Of a DNA stretch of 64,000 nucleotides, positions 1-7,088 are shown piece by piece. Made by a program: the position numbers and the translations under genes. The stretch is from positions 434,001 to 498,000 of the forward strand of contig NZ_CANLMZ010000001.1 in NCBI RefSeq assembly GCF_947492645.1, read 5' to 3'. The notes below the pieces were generated by a model. That model was given only the letters and a program-made list of their open reading frames with translations. It was not told where the DNA came from and ran no database searches. How positions within the stretch are numbered: the first letter of the stretch is position 1; every line of letters begins with the position of its first letter. The stretch is from an uncultured Pontibacter sp. Its GTDB lineage: Bacteria > Bacteroidota > Bacteroidia > Cytophagales > Hymenobacteraceae.

Positions 1-115
1 CCACCTGGGCAGGCAAAATCTGGAAGAAGTTAGAGATGATTGTAAACACAAGGCCCCACAGGAGCCTGTATTTATACTTCAGTAGATATTTATTTAAGTA
101 GCGTAATGATTTCAC
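1..115 (-). CDS. ABC transporter (permease/ATPase), N-terminal fragment
   Basis: This is the first 38 codons of a minus-strand gene that continues beyond the window start. It begins at GTG (115-113), with an in-frame TAA four codons upstream. The peptide opens with a basic, Tyr/Leu-rich segment (KSLRYLNKYLLKYKYRLLWG) followed by the start of a hydrophobic helix (LVFTIISNFFQILPAQV). That pattern matches the N-terminus of Bacteroidota LmrA/MsbA-type half-transporters, in which six membrane helices precede a cytoplasmic ATPase domain. Neither the remaining helices nor the Walker motifs are visible here, so substrate and even family rest on this short resemblance. It is divergent from leucine dehydrogenase. 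Confidence 0.55.
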   Translation of the reverse strand, partial: MKSLRYLNKYLLKYKYRLLWGLVFTIISNFFQILPAQV

Positions 116-164
116 AGCGAAAGTTTAAGCTCTAGGGCTTTTACGTAGAGAGTCAAAGTTCAAA

Positions 165-194
165 TTGAATTAATCAAAAAAAGAATTAATTTTG
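165..194 (+). promoter_or_regulatory. Bacteroidota-type promoter of leucine dehydrogenase
   Basis: A TTG (165-167) is followed by exactly 19 bases and TAATTTTG (187-194). This fits the Bacteroidota primary-sigma consensus TTG-N19-TAnnTTTG. Transcription would start near 200 and give a leader of about 65 nt before the ATG at 266. It is the best promoter match I found by eye in the window. Confidence 0.65.
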
Positions 195-265
195 CAGCAT
201 GAAACGGGAAGGGGTAACCCGTCTCATTCACACAAAGATAGAAGAACCCTTAATCAATTACATAA

Positions 266-1363
266 ATGGTCGAAATTAAAGAAGTAGAACTGAAAGACGA
301 GTCAGTCTTTGGTCAAATTTCAGAGTACAATCACGAGAAGGTTGTTTTCTGCCATGACCACGAAACAGGCTTGAAAGCTATCATCGGCATCCACAACACA
401 GTATTAGGCCCTGCATTGGGTGGTACGCGTATGTGGTCTTATGCTTCTGAGGCGGAAGCGTTGGATGATGTGTTGCGTCTTTCTAGAGGTATGACCTACA
501 AGGCTGCTATTTCAGGCCTTAACCTGGGTGGCGGTAAAGCTGTTATTATTGGCGATGCCAAAAAAGATAAATCAGAGGCATTAATGCGCCGTTATGGCCG
601 TTTCGTGAAGAACCTGAACGGTGCTTACATTACTGCCGAAGACGTAGGGACGACTACAAAGGATATGGAGTACATCAAGATGGAAACAGATCACGTAGCC
701 GGCTTGCCTGAGTCTATGGGCGGTAGCGGAGATCCTTCTCCGGTAACTGCTTACGGTACCTACATGGGTATGAAAGCCGCTGCTAAGAAAGCTTATGGCT
801 CTGACTCATTAGAAGGCAAGAAGATATCTGTACAAGGTGTTGGCCACGTTGGTGGTTACCTGGTAGAGCTGCTTGCAAAGGAAAATGCGCAGGTTTTCAT
901 TACCGATATTTATGAAGACCGCTTACGCGAGATCTCTAGCAAGTATGGCTCTAAGATAGTAAGCATGGATGAGATCTACGACCTGGATGTGGATATCTAC
1001 GCTCCATGTGCGCTAGGCGGAACGATTAACGACGCAACTATTGAGCGTTTAAAGTGCCAGATTATTGCTGGTAGCGCAAACAACCAGCTGCGTAACGAAG
1101 ATGTGCACGGACCTGCTCTGATAGAGAAAGGCATTATTTACGCACCAGACTTCCTGATTAACGCAGGTGGTTTGATCAATGTATACTCTGAGCTGCAGGG
1201 TTATAACCGCGAGAGTGCTTACGCACAGACAGAGCGTATCTACGGTTATACGTTGGATATTTTCGAGCTTGCTGAGAAAGAAGGCATCCACAACCAGGTT
1301 GCTGCAATGAAAATGGCTGAGAAGCGTATTCAGAGCATCGGCAAGGTTCACTCTACTTACTAA
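266..1363 (+). CDS. Leucine dehydrogenase (Glu/Leu/Phe/Val dehydrogenase family)
   Basis: A 365-residue NAD-dependent amino-acid dehydrogenase. It would reversibly deaminate leucine and other branched-chain amino acids to 2-oxo acids in the cytoplasm. The N-terminal dimerisation domain carries the substrate loop ALGGTRMW (about residues 50-57) and the catalytic-lysine motif LGGGKAVI (about 87-94). AEDVGTT (about 123-129) follows. The Rossmann domain has the nucleotide-binding motif GVGHVGG (about 191-197), and near the C-terminus lies NAGGLINVYSE. Its length and GGGK motif are typical of leucine dehydrogenases rather than of the longer glutamate dehydrogenases. The gene is monocistronic, with a good promoter (165-194) and a terminator hairpin at 1397-1428. 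Two relatives lie at 11154-12380 and 37991-39268. Substrate preference is inferred from family resemblance. Confidence 0.9.
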   Translation: MVEIKEVELKDESVFGQISEYNHEKVVFCHDHETGLKAIIGIHNTVLGPALGGTRMWSYASEAEALDDVLRLSRGMTYKAAISGLNLGGGKAVIIGDAKKDKSEALMRRYGRFVKNLNGAYITAEDVGTTTKDMEYIKMETDHVAGLPESMGGSGDPSPVTAYGTYMGMKAAAKKAYGSDSLEGKKISVQGVGHVGGYLVELLAKENAQVFITDIYEDRLREISSKYGSKIVSMDEIYDLDVDIYAPCALGGTINDATIERLKCQIIAGSANNQLRNEDVHGPALIEKGIIYAPDFLINAGGLINVYSELQGYNRESAYAQTERIYGYTLDIFELAEKEGIHNQVAAMKMAEKRIQSIGKVHSTY

Positions 1364-1396
1364 GCAACGATACAACATTAGTGATACCGTTGAAAA

Positions 1397-1428
1397 CAAA
1401 AGTGCTGCACTAACCTGTGGCACTTTTG
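1397..1428 (+). terminator. Hairpin after leucine dehydrogenase
   Basis: A 9-bp perfect stem (1397-1405 with 1420-1428) has a 14-nt loop and is followed by CTTTA. It lies 34 nt after the dehydrogenase stop. The T-tract is weak. Confidence 0.5.
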
Positions 1429-1587
1429 CTTTACACGGCTAAGATAAAAAAGGAACTATAAGCAGACTGCATTGCATTTAAGTTTATAGTATAAATTGCC
1501 GGGCAGGCAGTCTGGTTAAAGTATAAGGTGCCAAGGCACCAACCAATTAGAATAACATTAATCAAATACGCTCTTTAAAATAAGAAT

Positions 1588-2760
1588 ATGCTCAACCGCA
1601 GAACACTACGAATCAAGGCGATGCAAGCCATTTATGCCTATCAGCAGGCCGAAGGTTCAGATTATCTGCTGGCGCTGGACCAGATAAGCGAGGAGTTTGC
1701 CCCAGACCTGAACTCAATGGAAGTGCAGGACAAAAAACTGCTCGAAGGCAAAAAGCAAATCGCTCAACTACTTTTTAAAGAGTGGTACGAAACACACCAG
1801 CTTGAATCCGAAGAAACTGACCAGGAGATAACAAGTGCGGTGAACAGAGCTATTGCTTACTACAACAATCTCAAAAACAAAGACTACAAGTACTACGGCA
1901 ACCAAATGCTAAGTGCAGTAGAGCGTATTTACGACCACTACGTTGGCACACTTCAGATACTGGAGATTATCAACAGCCTGATAGAGGAAGAAGAAGAGAA
2001 AAAAGCAAACCGCTATACTGCTGCCACCGGCCCTGATACAAAAGCTTTCCTTAACAACCGAGTAGCGCAGCGCCTGCTCCAGAACGAGTCTTACAAGCAA
2101 GCCATTATTCGCCGGAACATAAGCTGGGGCTCTGATATTAGTGAGATACGCTCGGTTTACAAGAACCTGCTGAAGCAAGACGAAGCGTTTTTAGCATACA
2201 TAGCTTTGCCCGCTCCAACCCTGGAAGAGGACGGAGATATAGTGAAACATATTTTCAAAAACATTATCTTTAAAGAAAAAAACTTACAATCTTTGTTTGA
2301 AGAGCAGGATTTGAACTGGGTAGAAAACAAAGCAATTGTAAAAAGCCTGGTAAACAAAACCCTGAAGATGTTTAGCGAGGAGGCCGAAGAAGAACCAGTT
2401 CTTTTAAACCTGTCTGCCAACTGGGAAGACGATAAAGCATTTTTTGAAGAGCTATACTTCCAGACTATACAAGAAGATGAGAAGTATGAAGAAATGGTAG
2501 CAACCAGCGTTAAAAACTGGGATGTAGAACGTGTTGCCCTGCTGGATAAGATCATACTAAAGATGGCGCTTTGCGAAATGCACATCTTCCGAAGCATACC
2601 TGTAAAAGTTACCATCAACGAGTACATCGAAATCTCTAAGCTTTACAGCACGCCAAAAAGCAAGCAGTTTATTAACGGTGTATTGGATAAGATGGCGCAG
2701 GAGCTTGCAACCAAAGGCGAAATTCGTAAGTCAGGTCGTGGCTTGATAGATAATAAATAA
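1588..2760 (+). CDS. nusB: Transcription antitermination factor NusB (long form)
   Basis: NusB joins NusA, NusE (ribosomal protein S10) and NusG on boxA RNA to keep RNA polymerase processive over rRNA operons. The recognisable helical NusB core is at the C-terminus, about residues 305-370: WDVERVALLDKIILKMAL, then IPVKVTINEYIEISKLYS and the closing KQFINGVLDKM. The protein has 390 residues, whereas the classical form has about 140. The extra N-terminal 240 or so residues are helical and charged, which is usual for Bacteroidota. The start MLNRRTLRIKAMQAIYAYQQ resembles a first NusB helix. It heads a plus-strand run through coaE. The leader holds a small GGTGCC-AA-GGCACC hairpin (1527-1540). 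Confidence 0.9.
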   Translation: MLNRRTLRIKAMQAIYAYQQAEGSDYLLALDQISEEFAPDLNSMEVQDKKLLEGKKQIAQLLFKEWYETHQLESEETDQEITSAVNRAIAYYNNLKNKDYKYYGNQMLSAVERIYDHYVGTLQILEIINSLIEEEEEKKANRYTAATGPDTKAFLNNRVAQRLLQNESYKQAIIRRNISWGSDISEIRSVYKNLLKQDEAFLAYIALPAPTLEEDGDIVKHIFKNIIFKEKNLQSLFEEQDLNWVENKAIVKSLVNKTLKMFSEEAEEEPVLLNLSANWEDDKAFFEELYFQTIQEDEKYEEMVATSVKNWDVERVALLDKIILKMALCEMHIFRSIPVKVTINEYIEISKLYSTPKSKQFINGVLDKMAQELATKGEIRKSGRGLIDNK

Positions 2761-2840
2761 GCTGTAGAAATTGGGCTGGCCGGCAGAGTGAAATCGCCGT
2801 AAAAGGAAAAAATTGTACCCGTTTATATAGATATAAAAAC

Positions 2841-3146
2841 ATGAGTAAGAAGACAAGCAACTTACTAGCCTTTGTGTCTGGCGCTGCCGTTGGTGCTGCA
2901 GCCGGCATTTTGTTCGCCCCTGAAAAAGGTAGAGAAACGCGTAGCTGGCTTAGCTACCGCCTGGAAAGATACCGCGACACCCTATCTGATTTATTGGAGC
3001 AGCTGATTGCAAGAGAAGACAGCCTGCCATCAAGCGCAAAGTTTGAGGGGCAACGGGTAATACAAGATGCAAAAGACAAAGCCGAGAAATTACTGGGCGA
3101 TGTAGACTCATTGATAAACGAAATAAATAGCCGCAAAGAATTATAA
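2841..3146 (+). CDS. YtxH domain-containing small membrane-anchored protein
   Basis: A 101-residue protein. Its N-terminal glycine/alanine-rich hydrophobic helix (LLAFVSGAAVGAAAGILFAP, residues 8-27) runs into EKGRETR, the hallmark of the YtxH/gas-vesicle-like family. A charged, probably helical tail follows (about 35-101). The helix probably anchors it in the inner membrane with a cytoplasmic tail. The family is linked to stress or envelope phenotypes in other bacteria, but no biochemical role is established. It sits 80 nt after nusB, and its stop is only 2 nt from the start of the isocitrate dehydrogenase gene, so the two are almost certainly co-transcribed and perhaps translationally coupled. 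Confidence 0.8.
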   Translation: MSKKTSNLLAFVSGAAVGAAAGILFAPEKGRETRSWLSYRLERYRDTLSDLLEQLIAREDSLPSSAKFEGQRVIQDAKDKAEKLLGDVDSLINEINSRKEL

Positions 3147-3148
3147 AC

Positions 3149-4147
3149 ATGAGACAAGTTACCCTTATTCCTGGCGACGGGATAGGACCTGAGATCACAG
3201 AGGCTGTAAAAGCTATTTTTGATGCTGCCAACGTTCCTGTGCAGTGGGAAGAAGAGAACGCCGGACAGACAACATTTGATGCTATTGGCGAGCTGATACC
3301 AGCTACGCTGATTACTTCTCTTAACAAAAACCGCGTTGCTTTAAAAGGCCCGATAACCACACCGGTTGGCAAAGGCTTTAAAAGTATAAATGTGCAGCTG
3401 CGCCAGATGTTTGACTTATACTCGAACGTAAGGCCTGCAAAGACTACCAAAGGTATTCAAACACGCTTCGAGAATGTAAACTCCGTGTTGTTCCGCGAGA
3501 ACACCGAAGGTTTGTACTCTGGTCTGGAAATGTTTGATGAGCGCCTGCAGATATCTGATTCTGTAGCCCGTTTAACACGTGTAGGATGCCGTAAAATTGT
3601 ACGTGCCGCATTTGAGTACGCCAACAAGCACCAATGCAAAAAAGTGACGGCTGTTCATAAGGCAAATATCCTGAAAAGTGCCGGCGCTTTGTTCCTGGAC
3701 GAGTTTAACACCATCGCAAAAGAATATCCGCACATACAGGCAGACGATAAAATCATCGACAACATGTGCATGCAGCTGGTAGCAAAGCCAGAGCAGTTTG
3801 ACGTAATCGTAACAACAAACCTTTTCGGCGATATACTGTCTGACCTTTGCGCTGGCCTGGTAGGCGGCCTTGGAGTTGTGGCAGGTGCTAACATTGGTGA
3901 TGAGATGGCCATTTTTGAAGCTGTGCATGGCTCAGCTCCGGATATTGCTGGCAAGGGAATTGCTAACCCTACAGCGTTGCTTCGTTCTGCTATCATGATG
4001 CTGCACCACCTTGACCTGAAGGATGAGGGGAATCGCATTGAGGCAGCACTAGAGGCAACACTTGCAAACCCTCAGGAGTGCACCGGAGATCTTGGAGGCA
4101 AAGCTTCAACAATGGAGTTTGCGCAAAATATTATTTCAAAACTCTAA
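3149..4147 (+). CDS. Isocitrate dehydrogenase (NAD+), isocitrate/isopropylmalate dehydrogenase family
   Basis: A 332-residue beta-decarboxylating dehydrogenase. It would convert isocitrate to 2-oxoglutarate in the TCA cycle. The N-terminus has LIPGDGIGPE (residues 6-15). The substrate-binding region has SINVQLRQMFDLYSNVRP (about 80-97), and the segment FRENTEGLYSGLE (about 113-125) is typical of NAD-dependent isocitrate dehydrogenases rather than 3-isopropylmalate dehydrogenase. The metal-binding aspartate segment is NLFGDILSDLCAGLVGGLG, and EAVHGSAPDIAGKGIANPTA closes the coenzyme site. Isopropylmalate or homoisocitrate activity cannot be excluded from sequence alone. It sits between ytxH and the DUF1573 gene in the nusB-coaE run. 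Confidence 0.85.
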   Translation: MRQVTLIPGDGIGPEITEAVKAIFDAANVPVQWEEENAGQTTFDAIGELIPATLITSLNKNRVALKGPITTPVGKGFKSINVQLRQMFDLYSNVRPAKTTKGIQTRFENVNSVLFRENTEGLYSGLEMFDERLQISDSVARLTRVGCRKIVRAAFEYANKHQCKKVTAVHKANILKSAGALFLDEFNTIAKEYPHIQADDKIIDNMCMQLVAKPEQFDVIVTTNLFGDILSDLCAGLVGGLGVVAGANIGDEMAIFEAVHGSAPDIAGKGIANPTALLRSAIMMLHHLDLKDEGNRIEAALEATLANPQECTGDLGGKASTMEFAQNIISKL

Positions 4148-4166
4148 ATTCATAATTCCTTTTGAT

Positions 4167-4709
4167 ATGAAGAAGAACCTGATTTTAGCAGCAAGCTTTG
4201 CTGTGGCAATTTTTGCTGCAGGCTGCGATAGTAACACCGGCAACGACAACGTTACCGGAGCTGAAGCGACAGTAACAGAAACGCCTGCAACTGCACCAGT
4301 TGTAGAGAACCCGAATGTAGCCGGAGCTGAAGGTGTGGTTGCGCCAGAAAACGCACCAGTAATTTCTTTCGCTGAAACATCTTATGATTTCGGAACAGTA
4401 AAGCAGGGTGAAGTAGTAGAGCATACCTTTAAATTTACTAACACAGGTAAATCACCGCTTGTGATCGAAAGTGCTACCGCTACTTGTGGCTGTACTGTTC
4501 CAGATAAACCAGACAAGCCAATTGCTCCAGGTGAGACAGGGGAGATAAAGGTTAACTTTAACAGCACAGGCAAAGCTGGTATGCAGGCTCCTGTTATTAC
4601 GGTACGCGCCAACACAGTTCCTAATATTACGCAAGTAACATTAAAGGGTACTGTAGAGGCCAATAACATCCCGACAGCAGGTGCTGACGGACCTGTAAAA
4701 AGAAACTAA
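4167..4709 (+). CDS. DUF1573 lipoprotein
   Basis: Start chosen at ATG 4167, because it gives a clean lipoprotein signal (MKKNLILAASFAVAIFAAGC) with the acylated cysteine at residue 20. A longer open frame begins at 4062 but overlaps the preceding gene. The 180-residue product has an acidic Thr/Ala-rich linker, then a DUF1573 immunoglobulin-like domain (about residues 75-165). Family hallmarks visible are YDFGTVKQGEVVEHTFKFTN, the paired cysteines in TATCGCTVP and the proline-rich turn APGETGEIKVNFNSTGK. It is probably exported and lipid-anchored. The DUF1573-yajC-ybbR-coaE order is conserved in Bacteroidota; no function is established. Confidence 0.88.
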   Translation: MKKNLILAASFAVAIFAAGCDSNTGNDNVTGAEATVTETPATAPVVENPNVAGAEGVVAPENAPVISFAETSYDFGTVKQGEVVEHTFKFTNTGKSPLVIESATATCGCTVPDKPDKPIAPGETGEIKVNFNSTGKAGMQAPVITVRANTVPNITQVTLKGTVEANNIPTAGADGPVKRN

Positions 4710-4739
4710 GCTTAAGAGCTGACAAGAGAATACATAAAC

Positions 4740-5048
4740 ATGCAAACTATATTTCTACAAGCCGCACCAGACGGAGGCATGCTGCCTCAGTTACTGATGT
4801 TTGGCGCCATTATACTTGTTTTCTACTTTTTCATGATCAGGCCACAGCAAAAGAAAGTGCGTGACCAGAAGAAATTCCGTGAAGAACTAACGAAAGGCAT
4901 GACGGTTATCACCATTGGTGGACTGCATGGCAAATTAGTTAGCGTAGAAGACGATACAGTAATAGTTGAAGTTGATAAAGGCATCAAGCTGACATTCGAC
5001 AAAACTGCGATCTCGATGGACGCTACTGCCAAGGCTCAAAAAGTTTAG
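4740..5048 (+). CDS. yajC: Preprotein translocase subunit YajC
   Basis: A 102-residue inner-membrane protein that associates with SecDF and the SecYEG translocon. A single membrane helix (about residues 16-34, ending FYFFMIRPQQKK) is followed by the family signature RPQQKKVRDQKKFREELTKG. A small cytoplasmic beta-rich domain contains ITIGGLHGKLVSVEDDTVIV. It starts 30 nt after the DUF1573 gene and ends 5 nt before ybbR, which fits one operon. Short length and a C-terminal basic tail are normal for the family. Confidence 0.93.
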   Translation: MQTIFLQAAPDGGMLPQLLMFGAIILVFYFFMIRPQQKKVRDQKKFREELTKGMTVITIGGLHGKLVSVEDDTVIVEVDKGIKLTFDKTAISMDATAKAQKV

Positions 5049-5053
5049 AAGCA

Positions 5054-6034
5054 TTGCCAGTTGAGAAAGTCAAAAATATAGTTCTATGGTTTGCGAAGCC
5101 ATTCAGGCCACAAACAAAGCAATACTGGAGAGTAGTATTGCTTTGCTTTGTGGCGGCTTCTACCTTTTGGCTGCTTAACGCACTAAATAAAAGCTACTCT
5201 ACACAAACAACCTACCCCTTAAAGTTCGTTTACAACGAGCAGGAACTTGTTCCTGTAAAGGCGCTGCCAGAAGAGGTGACGATCAATGTTACCGGCAAAG
5301 GATGGAAGCTGCTGCGCAAATCGTTGCGCGTAGAAATACAGCCTGCTGAGATTTACATTCGCAGCCTGCCCCGTAACAATTACATACTTGGCTCAGCGTT
5401 GCGCCCAGCCCTTGTTAATGCCTTAGATGGCCTTGAGCTTAACTTTGTAGTTACAGATACTTTATACTTTAACTTTAATGCTAAAGTCTCCCGTACGGTA
5501 GCACTACAGCTAGACCCGGCCCAAAAAATTACCGGAGACCGTTATGCTGTCTTGGGCCCTGTGGTAATCAGCCCTGATTCTGTTACGTTTGTTGGGCCAT
5601 CATCAATGGTAGATGAGTTGCCAAGCCCCTTACTGGTGCGCCTGCCCGATGGGCAGCAGTTAACAGAGGCTACTAAAATTAAAGTACCTATAAACTACGA
5701 TAACAAGTCGCTGGTAAAAGCCAATGCCACTACTGCAGAAGTAACAGTAAATGTGCGGGGATTGGTGCAGGAAGAGCGCCAGATTGTACCCGAAATTGTA
5801 AATGCCCCTGCAGGTAAAGAAATATCGTTACGCCCACCCTATGTGCTGGTCCGCTACCAATTACTCGACGACTCAGCAGCCTACCTTAACAGAGATAATT
5901 TCAAAGCGATATTAGATTTTAAGCGCTATTCCCGAAGAGATTCTACTTTGGTGCCAGAACTGGTTCAGAAGCCGACAGGCGTACGAAATGTAACGTTATG
6001 GCCGGAGCGTGTAAAAGCAATTATAGAAGATTAA
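5054..6034 (+). CDS. YbbR/CdaR-like domain protein
   Basis: A 326-residue protein starting at TTG (5054), five bases after yajC; no ATG is available in frame before the membrane helix. One N-terminal transmembrane helix (YWRVVLLCFVAASTFWLLNAL, about residues 24-44) precedes an extracytoplasmic region of YbbR-type beta domains. Recognisable pieces are YPLKFVYNEQELVPV, VTINVTGKGWKLL, the segment PVVISPDSVTFVGPSSMVDE and VNVRGLVQEERQIVP. In Firmicutes the homologue CdaR regulates the diadenylate cyclase CdaA. A comparable role here is only inference, and no cdaA is present in the window. It lies between yajC and coaE. Confidence 0.8.
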   Translation: MPVEKVKNIVLWFAKPFRPQTKQYWRVVLLCFVAASTFWLLNALNKSYSTQTTYPLKFVYNEQELVPVKALPEEVTINVTGKGWKLLRKSLRVEIQPAEIYIRSLPRNNYILGSALRPALVNALDGLELNFVVTDTLYFNFNAKVSRTVALQLDPAQKITGDRYAVLGPVVISPDSVTFVGPSSMVDELPSPLLVRLPDGQQLTEATKIKVPINYDNKSLVKANATTAEVTVNVRGLVQEERQIVPEIVNAPAGKEISLRPPYVLVRYQLLDDSAAYLNRDNFKAILDFKRYSRRDSTLVPELVQKPTGVRNVTLWPERVKAIIED

Positions 6035-6041
6035 GATACTT

Positions 6042-6644
6042 ATGCTAAAAATAGGTATAACCGGAGGCATAGGTGTTGGCAAAACTATCGTAAGCCGTGT
6101 GTTCGAATTGCTCGGTATTCCAGTTTATGATTCGGATGGAAGAGCAAAATGGGTAATGCACCACGATGAAGCTCTGAGAGCAGACTTGGTTGCAGCTTAC
6201 GGAGAGCAGGCTTTTACGCTTGATGGCGATCTTGATAGAAAATACATAGCCTCCGTTGTTTTTAGTGATCCGGAGAAACTGCAGCGCCATAATAACCTGG
6301 TGCACCCGCACGTACGCAACGATTTTGCCGCATGGCTTCAGCAGCATGCAGACAAGCCCTACATAATCAAAGAAGCTGCTTTAATGTATGAATCCGGGGC
6401 TTGGAAACAGGTAGATAAGATGATTGCAGTATATGCCCCCCTGCAGGTGCGGGTAAACCGGTTGCTCCTGCGCGATGCTCACCGTACCGAGGCAGACATA
6501 AAGGCCATTATAGGCAAGCAACTAAGCGAAGAAGAAAAAATGCGCAGGGCCGATTACGTTATCACCAATGATGATCAACAAATGATTGTGCCGCAGGTAC
6601 TGGCGCTACACCAGCACATACTAGAGCTATCCAAAGCTTACTAA
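6042..6644 (+). CDS. coaE: Dephospho-CoA kinase
   Basis: Catalyses the last step of coenzyme A synthesis, ATP-dependent phosphorylation of the 3'-hydroxyl of dephospho-CoA. The P-loop is ITGGIGVGKTIVSR (residues 5-18). It is followed by GIPVYDSDGRAK, in which the usual D-A-D is D-S-D. The lid and CoA regions include LVHPHVRNDFAAWL and VDKMIAVYAPLQVRVNRLLLRD, and the closing segment is RADYVITND. The length of 200 residues is standard. It is the last gene of the nusB-coaE run, 7 nt after ybbR, and is convergent with tRNA-Val. Confidence 0.95.
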   Translation: MLKIGITGGIGVGKTIVSRVFELLGIPVYDSDGRAKWVMHHDEALRADLVAAYGEQAFTLDGDLDRKYIASVVFSDPEKLQRHNNLVHPHVRNDFAAWLQQHADKPYIIKEAALMYESGAWKQVDKMIAVYAPLQVRVNRLLLRDAHRTEADIKAIIGKQLSEEEKMRRADYVITNDDQQMIVPQVLALHQHILELSKAY

Positions 6645-6797
6645 ATACTCCACTACTTTCCGTTATTATACTTTCTGCTCTGTTAAGCAGCGGCTATACT
6701 ATTGCCTGGCCTTTAGCGTTCAGTAAATAGAAATAACCTAGGAATGAGGGGATTAGAGAGGAAGTAAAGGCAGGTTTAGAAAAGTATAGACATAAAA

Positions 6798-6823
6798 AAA
6801 GGACAACTTTTAAGTTGTCCTTT
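6798..6823 (-). terminator. Terminator of tRNA-Val
   Basis: A perfect 12-bp stem (6798-6809 with 6812-6823) has a 2-nt loop. Read on the minus strand it ends in a seven-T run, immediately after the tRNA 3' end. Confidence 0.85.
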
Positions 6824-6900
6824 GGTGGGGCGTACTGGATTCGAACCAGTGACCCCCTGCTTGTAAGGCAGGTGCTCTGAACCAGCTGAGCTAACACCCC
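6823..6900 (-). tRNA. tRNA-Val (anticodon UAC)
   Basis: The minus strand reads GGGGTGT at the 5' end (6900 downward). It pairs with ACGCCCC plus discriminator A and an encoded CCA (6825-6823). The anticodon stem-loop is CCTGC-CTTACAA-GCAGG with anticodon TAC, which reads GUA and other valine codons. The T-arm GGTTCGAATCC is intact, and the D-arm GCTCAGCTGGTTCAGAGC is present. The transcript ends in the hairpin at 6798-6823. Confidence 0.95.
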
Positions 6901-7088
6901 ATTTTTATCTTTTTGAGACCTTTTGTCCCTGTTTGATGATGCAAATATGGGGGTTATTTTTGATACTGCAAAACATTTGAAAAAAAATTCTTAAAATTTT
7001 TTTTCAACCATGCGCCGCTATTGTGCGCGTGTTATTCGTGCAGTACCTTTAAGTTTTATAAGGTGCTAAAAATCTGAGCTTTTGCCTG

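Noticed and set aside
6694..6897. 67-codon minus-strand frame across tRNA-Val
   Set aside because: It reads through the tRNA gene, giving the typical spurious peptide ending in VRIQYAPP-type sequence; the tRNA explains it.
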